This document shows positions 20,901-28,980 of a DNA stretch of 64,000 bases, in pieces. The notes below the pieces were generated by a model. That model was not told the origin of the DNA, did no database searches, and saw only the letters and a program-made list of their open reading frames with translations. Both the position numbers and the translations under genes were made by a program. How positions within the stretch are numbered: the first letter of the stretch is position 1; each line of letters starts with the position of its first letter. Source of the stretch: Branchiostoma floridae (Eukaryota; Chordata; Leptocardii; Amphioxiformes; Branchiostomatidae); the NCBI RefSeq assembly GCF_000003815.2, contig NC_049987.1:4260907-4324906 (forward strand), in the 5' to 3' direction.

Positions 20901-21911
20901 TGCGTAGTGGTACATACAGCACAGCTGCAGGGGCAAAAAATACCATGTTCCGTTATGCTCCTTTGAAGATTTTTAAAAAAAAAAGGCCCCTGCAGTTCTA
21001 GAGCAAGCCGTTAGGGGCCACAAGCCTACACCACTTCTTCATCAATTACATCACAAGCTATCTGCCCCCAAGATCATAGCATGTCCAGGTCAAAAGATAC
21101 AAAAAATTGAAGTTCTGCTGCAGTACCTAGCTCACACACTAGGGGGGCCAAAATCAACCTTGACCTTTGTCTTCCCACAGCAATCTACATATGAAATGTA
21201 AGAACCATCCATCCAGAGGTTCTAAAGTTTATGCTGACCACAAATATCCAGACACACGGAAACACAAAAACTATACCTCCGTTTTTCATGGAGGTAGCAA
21301 AAAACAGAACATTATTATTACAGTACAAGGATATGAATCAAGGTGGACACTTGTAATATTTTAACATCTTCTTGTCTTACTAAGGAAATCAATAACTGAA
21401 CAAATCTATATGATTATGTGGCACTATTTAATAATAATGATAATAATAATAATAATAATTATAATAATAGGATCATCCTCAGCGTTATGGTTGACAGGCT
21501 CATTAAGTGTATGCGATTCACGAGATTATCCTGTCAATATTCTCATTGACATGAATATAACGTTACTGTCAAAGATTTACTGTGCAAAGATTCTCATTGG
21601 CAGGAATATCCTGTCAATAGTACAAAAGAAGCTTTTATTTGACAGGAATACTCGGTCGATAGCGTCTGACAATGATTTCGGTTGTTATGTGCAAAAATAT
21701 ACCAACGTTAGGGTAGAAGACGTCTTGATATGTCAAGTTTTGTCATAGTTAAAAGTCTTTTTTTTTCTAATTTTCAACGCCCTGGGTAAAATTTGTGCAT
21801 GACAGCCTGATGTGGGGAGGGGGGTGACATGTGTGAGGCGACACTGTATGCGATATAATATTTACCTGCCGCCAAAACTACGACCGCAGCAATTCTGGAA
21901 AGACGCGTCAT
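11861..21911 (-). CDS. Short-chain dehydrogenase, retinol-dehydrogenase-like (six exons found)
   Basis: NAD(P)-dependent SDR of the RDH11-14 type, expected to act on retinoids or similar lipids at a membrane. Exons on the minus strand: 21866-21911, 20784-20924, 19631-19822, 18789-19070, 17707-17913 and 11861-11960. The protein starts with a hydrophobic anchor ([15 protein letters not shown]), then TGANTGIG at residues 45-52 (cofactor loop), NNAG at 124-127, and a catalytic set N147, S174, Y201, K205. Splice phases agree except between 18789 and 17913, where a short exon for the family's VHPG segment is needed but was not found. The tail reads GLYFSDC and ends GLKS. The last intron holds a ~5 kb LINE. 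Either the missing exon was lost, making this a pseudogene, or it is too diverged to recognise. Confidence 0.85.
12565..14748 (-). CDS. LINE ORF2: reverse transcriptase and C-terminal Cys/His region
   Basis: 727 codons open. Motifs: NYRGISIMS at residues 141-149, FVDFSKAFD at 211-219, [11 protein letters not shown] at 268-278 and LYADD at 311-315, the catalytic Asp pair. Near the end CQFC ... EDEVHF ... C is a zinc-knuckle-like motif usual in these elements. The frame is long and clean, which suggests recent activity for this part. It joins the upstream frame only through a frameshift near 14745. Confidence 0.92.
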   Translation of the reverse strand: MKKLKSEKTQEPSSQITDEAWLRHFNRIDKSSISDSETSTNNSTNVQTHFPSPLPPTENSFLDSLISAKELDIAISKLKNSKSSGSDMITNEMLKCGKPILQKTLLHLFNSCLQNGYFPKEWSLSHIVPIHKSGDTSVPDNYRGISIMSCLGKLFSSILNTRLVNYAEQNSLFKPQQAGFRKNYRTSDNLFVLTTLVSKYLSQNSRLYACFVDFSKAFDSVWREGLLFKLNNLGIGGNFLSTIKDMYSKTNNCIKTNNRLTETFVTNCGVRQGCNLSPTLFNLFISDIVSEFDNFSSNSPILYNMKVPCLLYADDLVIFSESQQGLQSSLLRLEQYCKSWKLKVNLKKTKVIVFTKGGRLPKDCSFLFDNNDLEIVTSYCYLGIVVSSAGTFKANSKYLYSKGLKALFGIRQSLDKADAPLSVKNKLFDTCVKPILLYGSEIWSSFKSPISCPIETVHLKFCKHSLNVPKTASNLAVRAELGRYPIQLEASLNAIKYFIRIQQNVPAESLQADALLCQLNLDSSGTKCWASGVRKTLEECGYPFVWQARKSTDPNISHLISAIHQRLNDIYFQNFLTNIHNDNKGLRAKNKLRSYRLLKSTYNEEQYLKITNIRHRTTIAKLRISCHRLRIESGRHSRTPLEQRICQFCTSNMVEDEVHFTVDCDMYANDRNTLFSYIESRFPHFRHMSSTDKFIFLMRFDKPTIAKPIQSYIFTITKKREEAELLC
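14693..15019 (-). pseudogene. LINE ORF2 linker segment, frameshifted
   Basis: Lys/Arg-rich frame ([20 protein letters not shown]) that normally links endonuclease and reverse transcriptase. It overlaps the RT frame out of register and is separated from the endonuclease frame by a short insert at about 15020-15120. Confidence 0.75.
15020..15120 (-). mobile_element. Short insert in LINE ORF2 with GGGGTCA...TGACCCC palindrome
   Basis: On the minus strand the endonuclease frame runs into TTAACCCTCATCCGACC, then GGGGTCATTTTTGACCCC, then about 60 bases with no match to the ORF2 product. The TTAACCCT start looks like a TTAA-type (piggyBac-like) element end. Only one end is recognisable, so this is tentative. 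Confidence 0.4.
15084..16148 (-). CDS. LINE ORF2: APE-type endonuclease domain
   Basis: Domain starts at residue ~31 ([14 protein letters not shown]). Catalytic set visible: N37, E64 (SLLETW), D180 and N182 (GGDLNSR), D263 (TVDYV), D288 and H289 (FSDH). It nicks target DNA to prime reverse transcription in this class. The frame ends early in the insert near 15100. Confidence 0.9.
   Translation of the reverse strand: MDRTVKTQFFLLFPISFNSSLDMKAFSGGNMNFCFWNVHGLGSKLEDLDFLYKIDKFDFISLLETWSTEKTKINIPNYSSFQLHRKKSKRAKRSSGGIIFFFKEQYKAFVKKLPSKSTDLLWVQIDRKLLGLDKDLFICSVYISPSASTTHKHTENHVIEILEEEICKYSSQGFILLGGDLNSRLGNLQDFVEDDTFCDNHPNNFSTITLDRQHMDQAPPNKFGRFVADLCIQGNLKILNGRIAGDLQGKFTCHQPNGSSTVDYVICNQPLLEHILFFRVNPLTTFSDHCMLSVVLRTKSSNHPAKEKQISGNSKPLSKRFHWNETSAQKFFQSLSQPHIIDRLNPHPTVWGHF
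16443..17531 (-). CDS. LINE ORF1: SGNH-esterase-like domain with Pro-rich tail
   Basis: Begins inside the family domain: [13 protein letters not shown] (the GxND block) and, about 85 residues on, DGYHINRNG, which supplies the Asp/His pair. The Ser-bearing GDS block is absent, so this copy is 5' truncated. The C-terminal half is Pro/Gly/Ser rich and ends in [23 protein letters not shown]-type ORF1 proteins are known from CR1-like LINEs of animals. The open frame continues upstream to 17702, but that part is intron, not ORF1. Confidence 0.8.
   Translation of the reverse strand, partial: AVAVVTEYIQHSRLPDPKVILAHVGTNDIRDIRDASKVSEGFRKFIQTSRDKYPQTSLVLSSILPRDAPTLHGIGDDVNSFLKVVGDETSFVHIVDNTNFANEGAIKSALFASDGYHINRNGIRVLAANIKRTTNPLLGLGQYTGRKNQPALNTMPSSQYRTYRDAVIGVPTDKTSAPPTQHGNNSRPSPHTQPARDRGQQSHIGPAPTSGQDRSPTSTHALDAGREHNANAHRRPPADNPPNISAGPTSERLEHFSSTPWNSNPPPRQGPAAPSSSKAPMGHPVNSSRSPIGHWSQPPPIPSRLSGPWGPPIFNQPAGPWGFSPVNTPVLTPPGQSQPPRMNPPPWSWHPNMMWPPMFPVW
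17707..17913 (-). CDS. SDR exon 5 of those found
   Basis: On the minus strand follows AATTCTTCTGTACAG and ends before GTAGGT. Encodes [16 protein letters not shown] and later [23 protein letters not shown]. The EGAQT-I-CAVA-E pattern is the RDH C-terminal block. Starts one base into a codon, so a preceding exon ending two bases into a codon is required. Confidence 0.85.
17932..18109. mobile_element. MITE with TACTGTAAATGCATTT-type ends
   Basis: Left end TTTACTGTGAATGCAGGAAT and right end AAATGCATTTACAGTA are inverted relatives; the interior has GTGGTGGTTTT and its inverse. It begins only about 20 bases from the SDR exon at 17707-17913. Confidence 0.65.
18318..18783 (+). repeat. Interrupted copy of the ~1.05 kb macro-repeat
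   Basis: 18318-18455 matches the AATTAATGAG(A/G)AAAT... ATAATTCC part and the ATGATTAAT part of the repeat at 32.5-34 kb. After an insert it resumes at 18763-18783 with GAGGTCGTGGAACTCTAG, the repeat's end, 5 bases from the SDR exon boundary at 18788/18789. Confidence 0.5.
18789..19070 (-). CDS. SDR exon 4: catalytic Ser, Tyr and Lys
   Basis: On the minus strand follows CTATGTGCAG and ends before GTAAAC. Encodes [61 protein letters not shown]147, S174 and the Y201-x3-K205 pair are intact, so this exon looks functional. Confidence 0.93.
19091..19140 (+). repeat. GATGAT/AATAATA microsatellite
   Basis: Short runs of GAT followed by AAT in the SDR intron. Low complexity. Confidence 0.8.
19631..19822 (-). 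CDS. SDR exon 3
   Basis: On the minus strand follows TACCTCTTCTCCAG and ends before GTACAG. Encodes [20 protein letters not shown] and ends with [14 protein letters not shown] and NNAG are hallmarks of the RDH group. Phases fit both neighbours. Confidence 0.92.
19990..20143 (-). mobile_element. tRNA-derived SINE, truncated
   Basis: On the minus strand a tRNA-like head (TGGCATCGTGTGTGGTGTAT, then a degraded B box) is followed by the CACTTTACACGACCTTCCTC and ACCCAGGTGTAAA blocks that also occur in the SINE at 26948. SDR intron. Confidence 0.65.
20381..20660. mobile_element. Foldback element with degenerate hammerhead-like end
   Basis: Arms 20415-20495 and 20553-20633 are inverted copies (GTGGTGATTCAATTACTCTG on the left; CAGAGTAATTGAATCACCAC on the right; ATCGTAGATGC and GCATCTACGAT inside). 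Just outside the left arm, on the minus strand, 20381-20416 reads AGACGA, a GGTCGA/TCGACC stem with a GGATG loop, then AAAAA, which resembles a decayed hammerhead core. Confidence 0.65.
20784..20924 (-). CDS. SDR exon 2: cofactor-binding loop
   Basis: On the minus strand follows TTTTTTGCCCCTGCAG and ends before GTAAGG. Encodes [15 protein letters not shown] and [28 protein letters not shown] is the TGxxxGxG Rossmann loop. An ATG lies just upstream in frame (20946), but the clean 3' splice site and the phase match to 21866-21911 favour splicing. Confidence 0.9.
21130..21298 (-). repeat. Dispersed repeat, CCTCCATTTTC type, copy 1
   Basis: On the minus strand begins TACCTCCATGAAAAACGGAG and runs through TTTGTGGTCAGCATAAAC. 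The same order occurs at 35760-35990 (minus) and 39990-40400 (plus). Confidence 0.6.
21430..21470 (+). repeat. (AAT)n microsatellite
   Basis: AATAATAATGATAATAATAA run upstream of the SDR gene. Confidence 0.85.
21866..21911 (-). CDS. SDR first coding exon: membrane anchor
   Basis: ATG at 21911 on the minus strand, [15 protein letters not shown], then GTAAAT. It joins in phase to VLYVPLRRW, giving one unbroken hydrophobic segment after a basic N-terminus, as expected for an RDH anchor. This is why I prefer it to the ATG at 20946. Confidence 0.75.
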
Positions 21912-21999
21912 ACTAGAAGGATCCAATGTGAACGCAGACAGGTGAACACCTGAACTGGACAGTGGAAAAACAGTGTCGACAGGACCGACAGTTTGCTTG

Positions 22000-22207
22000 N
22001 NNNNNNNNNNNNNNNNNNNNNNNNNNNNNNNNNNNNNNNNNNNNNNNNNNNNNNNNNNNNNNNNNNNNNNNNNNNNNNNNNNNNNNNNNNNNNNNNNNNN
22101 NNNNNNNNNNNNNNNNNNNNNNNNNNNNNNNNNNNNNNNNNNNNNNNNNNNNNNNNNNNNNNNNNNNNNNNNNNNNNNNNNNNNNNNNNNNNNNNNNNNN
22201 NNNNNNN
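22000..22207. other. Assembly gap
   Basis: Run of N. Open frames crossing it are not evidence of coding. Confidence 1.
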
Positions 22208-22391
22208 TTACATTGTAACAGTTAACGTTACCTGTTACGCGCAATAAAGTTCTCCAGAATCTGTCTTCTTATTATTTACAGGTTTGCGTAGCAGAACCTG
22301 TTCTTTTTTTTGTTAGATTTTATGGGCGCCGCCATTTTGTTTTGCGGTGTATGACGGGACGGGTGGCGTCATTCAGATTTGACGGATTAGT

Positions 22392-23546
22392 GTGTTCTAT
22401 GAAGTCGGGGTCGTCCCGGATGACTGGAAGTGTGCTCATGTATGCCCAGTGTTCAAAAAGGGGGAGCGCTACAAAGCAGAGAACTATAGACCGATATCTT
22501 TAACCAGCATTCCATGCAACCTTCTGGAACATATCATTGTAAGCAACATCATGACCTACTGCGAACAGTATCAGATCCTTTGTACACAACAACATGGATT
22601 TCGGAAAGGCCGCTCATGCGAGACCCAACTCTTGGGTCTAGTTGATGAGGTCTCAGCAACACTTGAAAAGGGTCACCAAGAAGACCTCCTTGTCTTAGAC
22701 TTTTCTAAGGCATTTGACAAAGTTAGTCACAGTCTTCTAGTGCACAAACTGAGGCATTACGACATTGATGGTAAGGTCAACACTTGGATTCGAGAGTTCT
22801 TGCTGAATAGGAAGCAGGCCGTTATCGTGAATGGCACAAGGTCAGAGTATGTTCCAGTGGAATCAGGAGTCCCACACGGCTCCGTCTTAGGTCCCTCCTT
22901 GTTCCTCATTTTTATAAATGACCTGCCAAATGACTTGTCCTCATCTCCAAGGCTGTTTGCAGATGACACAGTTTGCCACAAAACCATCATGGTTGCCCAT
23001 GACCAAGTTTGCCTTCAGAAAGACCTTGACAAGCTTGCAGAGTGGGAGAAGCGATGGCAGATGTCATTCCACCCCCAAAAATGCTCAACCGTCTATATGA
23101 CTCGCAGCAGGAAGACACAGTACCAACTGCATGGCCATATTCTCCAAAAAGAGATCCAAGTGAAATACCTTGGTTTGACACTCACCAAAGACCTAAAGTG
23201 GGGCCCACACATCATGAACATTTCAAACAAAGCAAACAAAACACTAGGTTTCATGTGCCGCAACGTCAAAGTCAATTGCAAAGCCATCAAGGAGGCAGCC
23301 TATAAAGCTCTAGTGAGATCTTCCCTTGAATACGGCAGTGTAGTATGGGACCCTCATACTGCCAAGGACGTCAACACTGTTGAGAAAGTACAACGCAGAG
23401 CGGCAAGATGGGTATGTCATCGTTTCCGTCAGTCCTCAAGCCAAGTGTTGGTGAAATGCTACAAGAACTCTCATGGGACACTCTGCAGACTCGCCGTAAA
23501 CGTGCAAGACTCTGTACCTTCTACAAGTTCCATCATGGAATGGTGA
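22392..23546 (+). pseudogene. CR1-like reverse transcriptase, frameshifted
   Basis: 384 codons open. NYRPISLTS at residues 31-39, LDFSKAFDKV at 102-111, SGVPHGSVLGP at 158-168, LFADDT at 188-193 (catalytic Asp pair), VKYLGLTL further on. The endonuclease is missing. The frame drifts out near 23440, where the next frame (23408-23763) continues the protein with FFPRTVSEWNLLPAEIV, the usual CR1/L2 tail, and a proper stop. One indel is enough to explain it. Confidence 0.9.
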
Positions 23547-23763
23547 CCATCAACTCTAAGAACTTTCCTACACTTAGCCAACCCAAACGTCAGACAAGAC
23601 AGTCTCACCCTGTCTACTACAATATTCCTCTAGGCAGAACACAGCAAAGACAGATGTCATTCTTTCCACGAACTGTGTCCGAGTGGAACCTGCTTCCTGC
23701 AGAGATTGTGACTGCCCCATCCTTGGAATCCTTCAGGGACAAGGTGGCAAATCTACACTAACA
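23440..23763 (+). pseudogene. CR1-like RT C-terminal part, shifted frame
   Basis: ARLCTFYKFHHGMV ... FFPRTVSEWNLLPAEIV ... SLESFRDKV then TAA. This is the C-terminal signature of CR1/L2 reverse transcriptases, out of frame with the main part upstream. Confidence 0.85.
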
Positions 23764-23906
23764 GTTACAGTAGACCCCCACCCCAAGACATAACATTACT
23801 TGAAATTACAACAGACAACCTCCTGTACCAGCATCTCTTTTAAGTGTGGCAGAAACATCAGCAAGATGATGGTGGCCACCTGAACATTAAGAAGAAGAAG
23901 AAGAAG

Positions 23907-24206
23907 TGACGTGATGAGATGACTAGGAAATGTGATCTTGTGCTCTTGTTGGAAATGGCAGGACGGCAAGAGACACAAGCATGAAGGGTTAGTGTGTTGT
24001 ATGAAGGGATTGGATGGGATGGTTAGGAAATATGATCTTGTACTCTTGTCGGAAACGGCAGGACGGCAAGAGACACAAGCATGAAGGGTTAGTGTGCATG
24101 TGATGTATGAAGGAATTCGATGGGATGGTTAGGAAATGTGATCTTGTACTCTTGTCGGAAACGGCAGGACGGCAAGAGCCACAAGCATGAAGGGTTAGTG
24201 TGTTGT
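23907..24206 (+). repeat. ~100-bp minisatellite, three copies
   Basis: Each unit holds AGGAAATGTGATCTTGT, GGCAGGACGGCAAGAG and AGCATGAAGGGTTAGTGTG. Copies are 99 and 106 bases apart. Starts right at the LINE's AAG tail. Confidence 0.85.
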
Positions 24207-25111
24207 TAAGTTAAGAAAGTTACGACGAGATCCCCAACGATAGAGGCTTAGACATGTAACAAATATATACAGGTTCTATAAGTTGCCGACTGGAATTCAA
24301 TGATCAGCAAATGAAGGATAAAGAAATGACGCAGAGACAAGAATTTCCGTACGCAGGGTATGGAAGACTTTTTAACGTTGTAACGGACTTCATAATAATG
24401 ATCTCTCACTTTGGTGAAGTTCTATATTGTCTCTACTGCACTGAACTCTCTTACCTTAGAAATCCCCTGTCTTCACAATCTGTCTCAGTACCAGACAAAT
24501 ATCTGCTCTCCTGAACTGCCGTAGAAATCTCTCGTTTTTGTATTCTGTCTTACCTGACAGACAGCTACACAACTCCGCTCATATCACTAAACATTGGTTA
24601 CTAGTACATCTCAGTCTGTTGCAGTTCACGTCATCAAACGAATAACCGTCTAAGAATAACAATGATAGTACAATACCACTGACTAATTACTTCTAGCAAA
24701 CGTTGCGTTGTATCTTCTTGTAAGTGACGGAGTGAAAGACTGCTACAGCTTGCATACACAATACTTGTATAAGGTCCCATTGATGTATTACACCGAGTTC
24801 CGCCCAAAAAGTGTTTTTAGCGTGGAAAAACTCCCGCAAACGTTAGATTGGTAAGAGTTTGTTTGTAACTCAAGAAATTTGCAGGCAATGTTCGAATTAT
24901 GTAAATGACATGCTAGAACAATATGTTGACTTATTCATATCTGTAAATATGCATATACGTCTGCTTAGTTGTACTTTAAGTACTTGTTATAATCCTCACG
25001 AAAGTCGCTGTACTTTTGTCGTGTCAATAAAGATTTAGTCTTGGATCTTCCATTTCACACAGAAGACGCTAAGCTTGTCCAGAGCACACAACACAAAACA
25101 CGCTTTTCTAC
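24207..25111. other. No gene recognised
   Basis: AT-rich intergenic DNA. An AATAAA at 25026 is the only signal-like feature and has no gene attached. Confidence 0.5.
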
Positions 25112-25498
25112 GTCTACGGCGACAGTGGTGTCCTGTCTGAACATGCACCTGCATGATCATGAGTAATGGGAAATTCCCTGACGAGGTGACGGCCCAAAAC
25201 CCCCACGCCTCTACGGCGACAGTGGTGTCGTGTCTGAACATGCACCTGCATGATCATGAGTAATGGGAAATTCCCTGACGAGGTGACGGCCCAAAATCCC
25301 CACGCCTCTACGGCGACAGTGGTGTCGTGTCTGAACATGCACCTGCATGATCATGAGTAATGGGAAATTCCCTGACGAGGTGACGGCCCAAAATCCCCAC
25401 GCCTCTACGGCGACAGTGGTGTCCTGTCTGAACATGCAGCTGCATGAGTCATGGGAAATTCCATGACCAGATGACGGCCAAAAAAACCCACGCCTCCA
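25112..25498 (+). repeat. 97-bp minisatellite, four copies
   Basis: Units starting near CTCTACGGCGACAGTGGTGT at 25112, 25209, 25306 and 25403. The first three are nearly identical, the fourth diverged. The unit length is not a multiple of three, so the repeated minus-strand open frames are by-products. Confidence 0.92.
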
Positions 25499-25504
25499 TA
25501 CATG

Positions 25505-25860
25505 ATCGTAAATGCGCGATTTTATTTTTACAAAAATGCATTTATGACGATTGTGAATTAAAGAAATGTGGGATTTTTTTATAATTGCAGATATAACAAC
25601 AGTGAATGAAAGACATGCGGGATTTTTACGAATGCGATTATGACGATTGCGAATAAAAGAAATGGGGGATTGTTTACAAATGCAATTTTGACGATTGCGA
25701 TTGAAAAAATGCGTGATTTCTTACAAATGCAAATCTGACGATTGTTAGTGGAAGAAATACGGGATTCTGTACGGATGCAATTACGACGACTTTGAATTAA
25801 AGAAGTGTGGGATTTGTTACAAATGATGACGATGGTGAATGATGAAGAAATGTGGGAAAG
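25505..25860 (+). repeat. Degenerate ~57-bp tandem repeat
   Basis: About six worn units built around TTACAAATGCAATTATGACG, ATTGCGAAT and AAAGAAATG(C/T)GGGATTT. It begins where the 97-bp array ends. Confidence 0.7.
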
Positions 25861-26947
25861 AAATGCTTGTTATAGCAGCACCCCAATGAGTCCACACAGT
25901 ATAGTCAGGACCGTAATTGAACTGAACATAAAATGGACATGCAAGAGAATAATTTGTTTTTCCGGTCATTATTTTGATCGCAGCTACCAGTAGTCTACCG
26001 GAATCTGGCACCGATGATGACTAGCGTTCATGTTGGTTGACAAAGACATTGAGAAATGATTGTTTCGAATAGAAAATTTACGGGTGAGCAGTGACGCTTG
26101 TACCAGGGAGCTTCAAACCCTCCCTGCATGACAAATCCCCGGTGTGCTTATCTAAAGGTGCCCTCTCACTGCACTTGCGTCACTGCGGGGTTTGTTCACT
26201 GCGTTACTGTTTTGCTATTTTCTCCGATATTCCATAATTTAGATATTGCGTAATACGTAAAAGTATGAAGACGACAATTTTACGCTATATTTTGAGATGT
26301 TGACAGCAGAACTTGCAACAGCTAGACAAAGATTAGCATGGATGTCAGACGGCTTCCAACTTCTCGGCTCAAGGGCTAACATGTAGTCTCCACCAGACTA
26401 ACTACGCTGGCTGTTATAGGGAGAATATATGGGAAGTTTTGCTACGAGAGACTTTGGTCGGCCGCGTAATCCCAACCTGATTTAACCTAATAGCGTGTAC
26501 TGATTCCCCTGGCCAATTTCCCGATTTTATTGCCGAATTTCACGATCCCGGGACCCACGTAGGAAGGTGTAGTCTAGCCAGCATGCTCCGACTAAAGAAA
26601 TTTTACAACAGACCCCCCCCCCCCCCCCCAGTTATATTTTACAGATACGTTGATATGTTTATCTTTTTTTAGCAGAAGTGTTTTTGATGCACGTGCCTAT
26701 AGAAGAGTCCATCCTCACACAGGGAGGGGCAATCGTTTAAATGCAATTCTGGACAGGGTGATTATGCGAAGTCCGTTCTTTGATGAGAAGAGCTGTAATT
26801 GAACGGGTCCAGTTTACATGAAGATAGCGCTACAATACTCCATTACACTGCGAGAGAGTTATTTTGCTAAATTTGATTTTGGACTGGAGTGCTTAGGCAA
26901 AGTCCATTTTATTTTAGAGAAAGTGTTTCTAGTCCAGTGCATTTCAC
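25861..26947. other. No gene recognised
   Basis: Non-coding, with a poly(C) run near 26612-26629. No frame shows a family motif. Confidence 0.5.
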
Positions 26948-27240
26948 ATCTGGGACCGCGTGGCACGATCGGGAGCGCGTTGGTCTCAGGCCCGAGAGGT
27001 CCGGGGTTCAAATCCGCTTGCCGTGTCACCGATCTTGTGCCCTTGGGAAAGGCACTTTACACGACTTTCCTCACCTAACTCAGGTGTAAATGAGTACATA
27101 GCTGCGGCTAGTGGCAGTGACAGGCCTTTGTGGTGGCGACAGGCCATAGGGGCATGTTCGGGCATGACGCACCCGCCATGACACATGAGTCATGGGTAGG
27201 AGGAACCCCTTGCATCCTTGGTCGGAAATCCTCCTAGGAG
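26948..27240 (+). mobile_element. tRNA-derived SINE
   Basis: Head TGGGACCGCGTGGCACGATC, B box GGGTTCAAATCC, then TGTCACCGATCTTGTGCCCT shared with the SINEs at 3597-4083 and 47190. The body after the shared part (GGCGACAGGCCATAGGGGCA) differs from 3597-4083, so it is a different subfamily or a chimera. Confidence 0.8.
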
Positions 27241-28279
27241 ACGGAAACTCCAAACAACAAACCTGCATCTGCTGGAGCCGTCTTACACGTTGCATACAGT
27301 TGCCCCTGTAGGACTAGTGCGCCAGTGGACGAGAGGGTGGAGAAAGACGTGCACACCCCTCCTTCACCTAAAAAAACCCAAGTGCAGGCCAGGCAGACGG
27401 GTCGCCTTAAACCCGTCCGCCTACCATTGTCTTCCAAGACAGACGGATGCCAACAACAAGCTGGCCAATGGAAGAGTCCATTCTCGCACAGTTAATTTTA
27501 GCCTGAATAAATCTCGCTTAATCTGATTAAATCTCGCTGTATATCAGCCCGCCCAACATCCGCCGGCCCCCTAGAGCAGGGGCCAGTTACAGCCCTGGAC
27601 AGCGGAGTTTGTGTTGCACAGACTAAGTTAATTTTTTAGCAGAAGGGTTATTGAACTGGTCCACTACATTGAAGTTGTCGGCACAAGGAAAGTCCATTCT
27701 CTTTTTAAAGATTCAATCTACGAATTTGATGATAATGCATAAGGAACTTCTTTGGTAGGGCTCATGCATAGTACATTTTTAACCGGAAGTGTTTTTAACG
27801 TCAATTTTAATATTCATGTTAATCTATCCCGCATAAATTACTCACACGCAAACCTGTATATATTTTGTAGAGAAACTTAACTGCACGACAATTGTACATG
27901 GCACAATGTGTGGCAACGACTATTACACAAAGTACAAAATAGGTGTAAAGAATAAGACTTAACATCCTGATTAACATAACAAGAAGGGCTGACACAAGTC
28001 TTTGATATAGTGTCACAATCGAGTTAGTATGCTGAAGAATATAATCGTTAATTATATTTCAGCCATACATAGTATGGTGAAATATATTGTATTCGTAATG
28101 TTTCTTCTTTCTTTCTTCTTTCTTTCTCCTGTCAAATCTTCAAAGTGATTCATCTCCGCCGTTCATGGACCGAATGACCTGAAATTTGGCACAGGGGTAG
28201 AATGGGCTAATACCTTGATGCTTTTTTCTCAGTTTTTTCATATCTGACTCTAAAATGATTTTATTGAGATTTTTTGGTC
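27241..28279. other. No gene recognised
   Basis: Non-coding. A TTTCTTTC microsatellite lies at about 28103-28130. Confidence 0.5.
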
Positions 28280-28980
28280 AATTTTAGACCAAAACTGTAT
28301 ATTTTGGCCCCTGTACCCTGGTATTACAACCAAATGAGCTGAAATTTGACAGAGATGTGCCTTGATAATGCCCCCATATAAATTCAATAACACTTTTGGT
28401 GTGCAGTACAACAAAATGCTTATTTTTGCGATTTTTTGACCAATTTTTGACCAAAAAAGGACACTTTTGGCTCCTGTACCTTGGTATGCAACCGAATGAC
28501 TGAACTTGACACAATGTGCCTTGATAATCCCTCTATAAATCATACACTTTGGTGTACAGTACACAAAGCTTATTTTGCGATTTTTTTACCAATTTTTGAC
28601 CAAAAAAGGACACTTTTGGCCCCTGTACCCTGGTATTANNNNNNNNNNNNNNNNNNNNNNNNNNNNNNNNNNNNNNNNNNNNNNNNNNNNNNNNNNNNNN
28701 NNNNNNNNNNNNNNNNNNNNNNNNNNNNNNNNNNNNNNNNNNNNNNNNNNNNNNNNNNNNNNNNNNNNNNNNNNNNNNNNNNNNNNNNNNNNNNNNNNNN
28801 NNNNNNNNNNNNNNNNNNNNNNNNNNNNNNNNNNNNNNNNNNNNNNNNNNNNNNNNNNNNNNNNNNNNNNNNNNNNNNNNNNNNNNNNNNNNNNNNNNNN
28901 NNNCGATTTTTGGCCAATTTTTGACCAAAAGGAACTTTTGGCTCCTGTACCCTGGTATTACAATTAAATGACCTGAAATT
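28280..28980 (+). repeat. ~150-160-bp satellite-like tandem repeat (with gap)
   Basis: CCTGTACCCTGGTATTACAA or a close variant recurs at 28312, 28474, 28622 and 28943, each with AATGA-CTGAAATTTG after it and a TTTTTGACCAATTTTTGACC block before. A gap at 28639-28903 hides some units. Confidence 0.8.
28639..28903. other. Assembly gap
   Basis: Run of N inside the satellite, where assembly collapse is likely. Confidence 1.

Larger units (their letters stand above)
22392..23907 (+). mobile_element. CR1-type LINE, 5' truncated
   Basis: Reverse transcriptase frame, its shifted C-terminal part and a short 3' UTR ending in an (AAG)n tail at 23890-23907. It lies upstream of the SDR gene in the opposite sense. 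Confidence 0.85.

Noticed and set aside
20784-20946. ATG at 20946 as the SDR start
   Set aside because: It lies in the polypyrimidine-AG region of a good 3' splice site, and the exon at 21866-21911 joins in phase to give a continuous membrane anchor.
21774-22244. Long open frames crossing runs of N (also at 28.6, 36.3, 42.9, 51.4 and 56.1 kb)
   Set aside because: Most of their length is unknown sequence; only flanking exons with splice sites were kept.
25035-25435. Three similar minus-strand open frames
   Set aside because: They are the 97-bp minisatellite read in successive frames; the unit is not a multiple of three.
25112-25860. CRISPR-like spaced repeats
   Set aside because: Head-to-tail units without unique spacers, in a eukaryotic genome: minisatellites.
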